DNA from: Blastocatellia bacterium
Lineage (GTDB): Bacteria > Acidobacteriota > Blastocatellia > Chloracidobacteriales > Chloracidobacteriaceae
Direction of reading: 5' to 3'
Length of the DNA stretch: 64,000 nucleotides
Assembly (NCBI GenBank): GCA_019695185.1
Contig: JAIBAN010000003.1
Location: 28,501 to 92,500 of the forward strand
Made by a program: the position numbers and the translations under genes. Below the pieces are notes generated by a model. It was not told the DNA's origin. It ran no database searches and was given only the letters and a program-made list of their open reading frames with translations. Each line of letters starts with the position of its first letter. Position 1 is the stretch's first letter. This document shows positions 62,775-64,000 of the stretch, piece by piece.

Positions 62775-62816
62775 AAAAAAAACGAAGAGGCGGAAACGAT
62801 TTCTCGCTTCCGCCTC
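62775..62816 (-). terminator. Rho-independent terminator of the rRNA operon
   Basis: On the minus strand GAGGCGGAA (62816-62808) pairs with TTCCGCCTC (62795-62787), followed by TTCG and an eight-base T-run at 62782-62775. It lies just after the 5S gene. Confidence 0.92.
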
Positions 62817-62820
62817 ATAG

Positions 62821-62938
<118 letters not shown>

Positions 62939-62989
62939 AACCGGTAAAAAATGAATAAACGTTTGATAACTTGTAATCAGTAAATTTTA

Positions 62990-64000
<1,011 letters not shown>

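Overview
The window looks like a chromosomal piece from an Acidobacteriota-type bacterium (Blastocatellia would fit best, but this is inference). The clues are a large Oar-like TonB-dependent receptor, a Gram-negative LPS export cluster, a PilN/PilO/PilP-like cluster, Uma2-family nucleases and many secreted proteins with no clear family. It is housekeeping DNA of moderate-to-high GC with short intergenic gaps. No prophage, insertion sequence or CRISPR array is visible.

Layout. 1-12.8 kb: the end of a TonB-dependent receptor, a VOC protein, a VIT/von Willebrand A protein, several unassigned proteins, thiO, mnmA, a Uma2 nuclease, a HAD phosphatase and a lytic transglycosylase. 13-18 kb: a MEMO/AmmB-like protein, then pilN-pilO-pilP-pseudopilin-like genes. 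18-24 kb: pcm, a cyclic-nucleotide-binding protein divergent from an FHA-GAF-adenylate cyclase, a CoA-transferase/GNAT fusion and a thioesterase. 24-33 kb: a minus-strand block reading dnaE (N part), Uma2 nuclease, dnaE (C part), GNAT, thrC, DHH phosphoesterase. 33-47 kb: pepA, a degenerate M1-like protein, small enzymes, a TetR regulator with two identical operators, queG, an intact M1 peptidase and a TolA-like coiled-coil protein. 47-57 kb: yqeY, larB, a membrane protein, a HEAT-repeat protein, selB, an LRR-TonB fusion, RNase H, a lipoprotein and rsmA. 57-64 kb: lptC/A-like, lptB, rpoN, hpf, meeting head-on the 3' end of an rRNA operon (5S and partial 23S, minus strand).

The most striking item is the replicative DNA polymerase gene. 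dnaE carries a complete LAGLIDADG intein and is then broken in two inside a second, split intein. The 118-residue N-intein and the 42-residue C-intein are encoded on either side of one gene, a Uma2 (PD-(D/E)XK-type) nuclease whose stop codon overlaps the start codon of the C half (TAATG). This is a fractured-gene layout in which a free-standing nuclease occupies the place of a homing endonuclease domain. Making full-length DnaE would require protein trans-splicing.

A second theme is intergenic repeats. Many gene boundaries carry short tandem words of 7-9 bp (GGACTGA, GGGTTCA, AAAACTC, CAAGACTCC and others), several of them followed by their reverse complement. A 26-bp palindromic repeat occurs at two distant loci.
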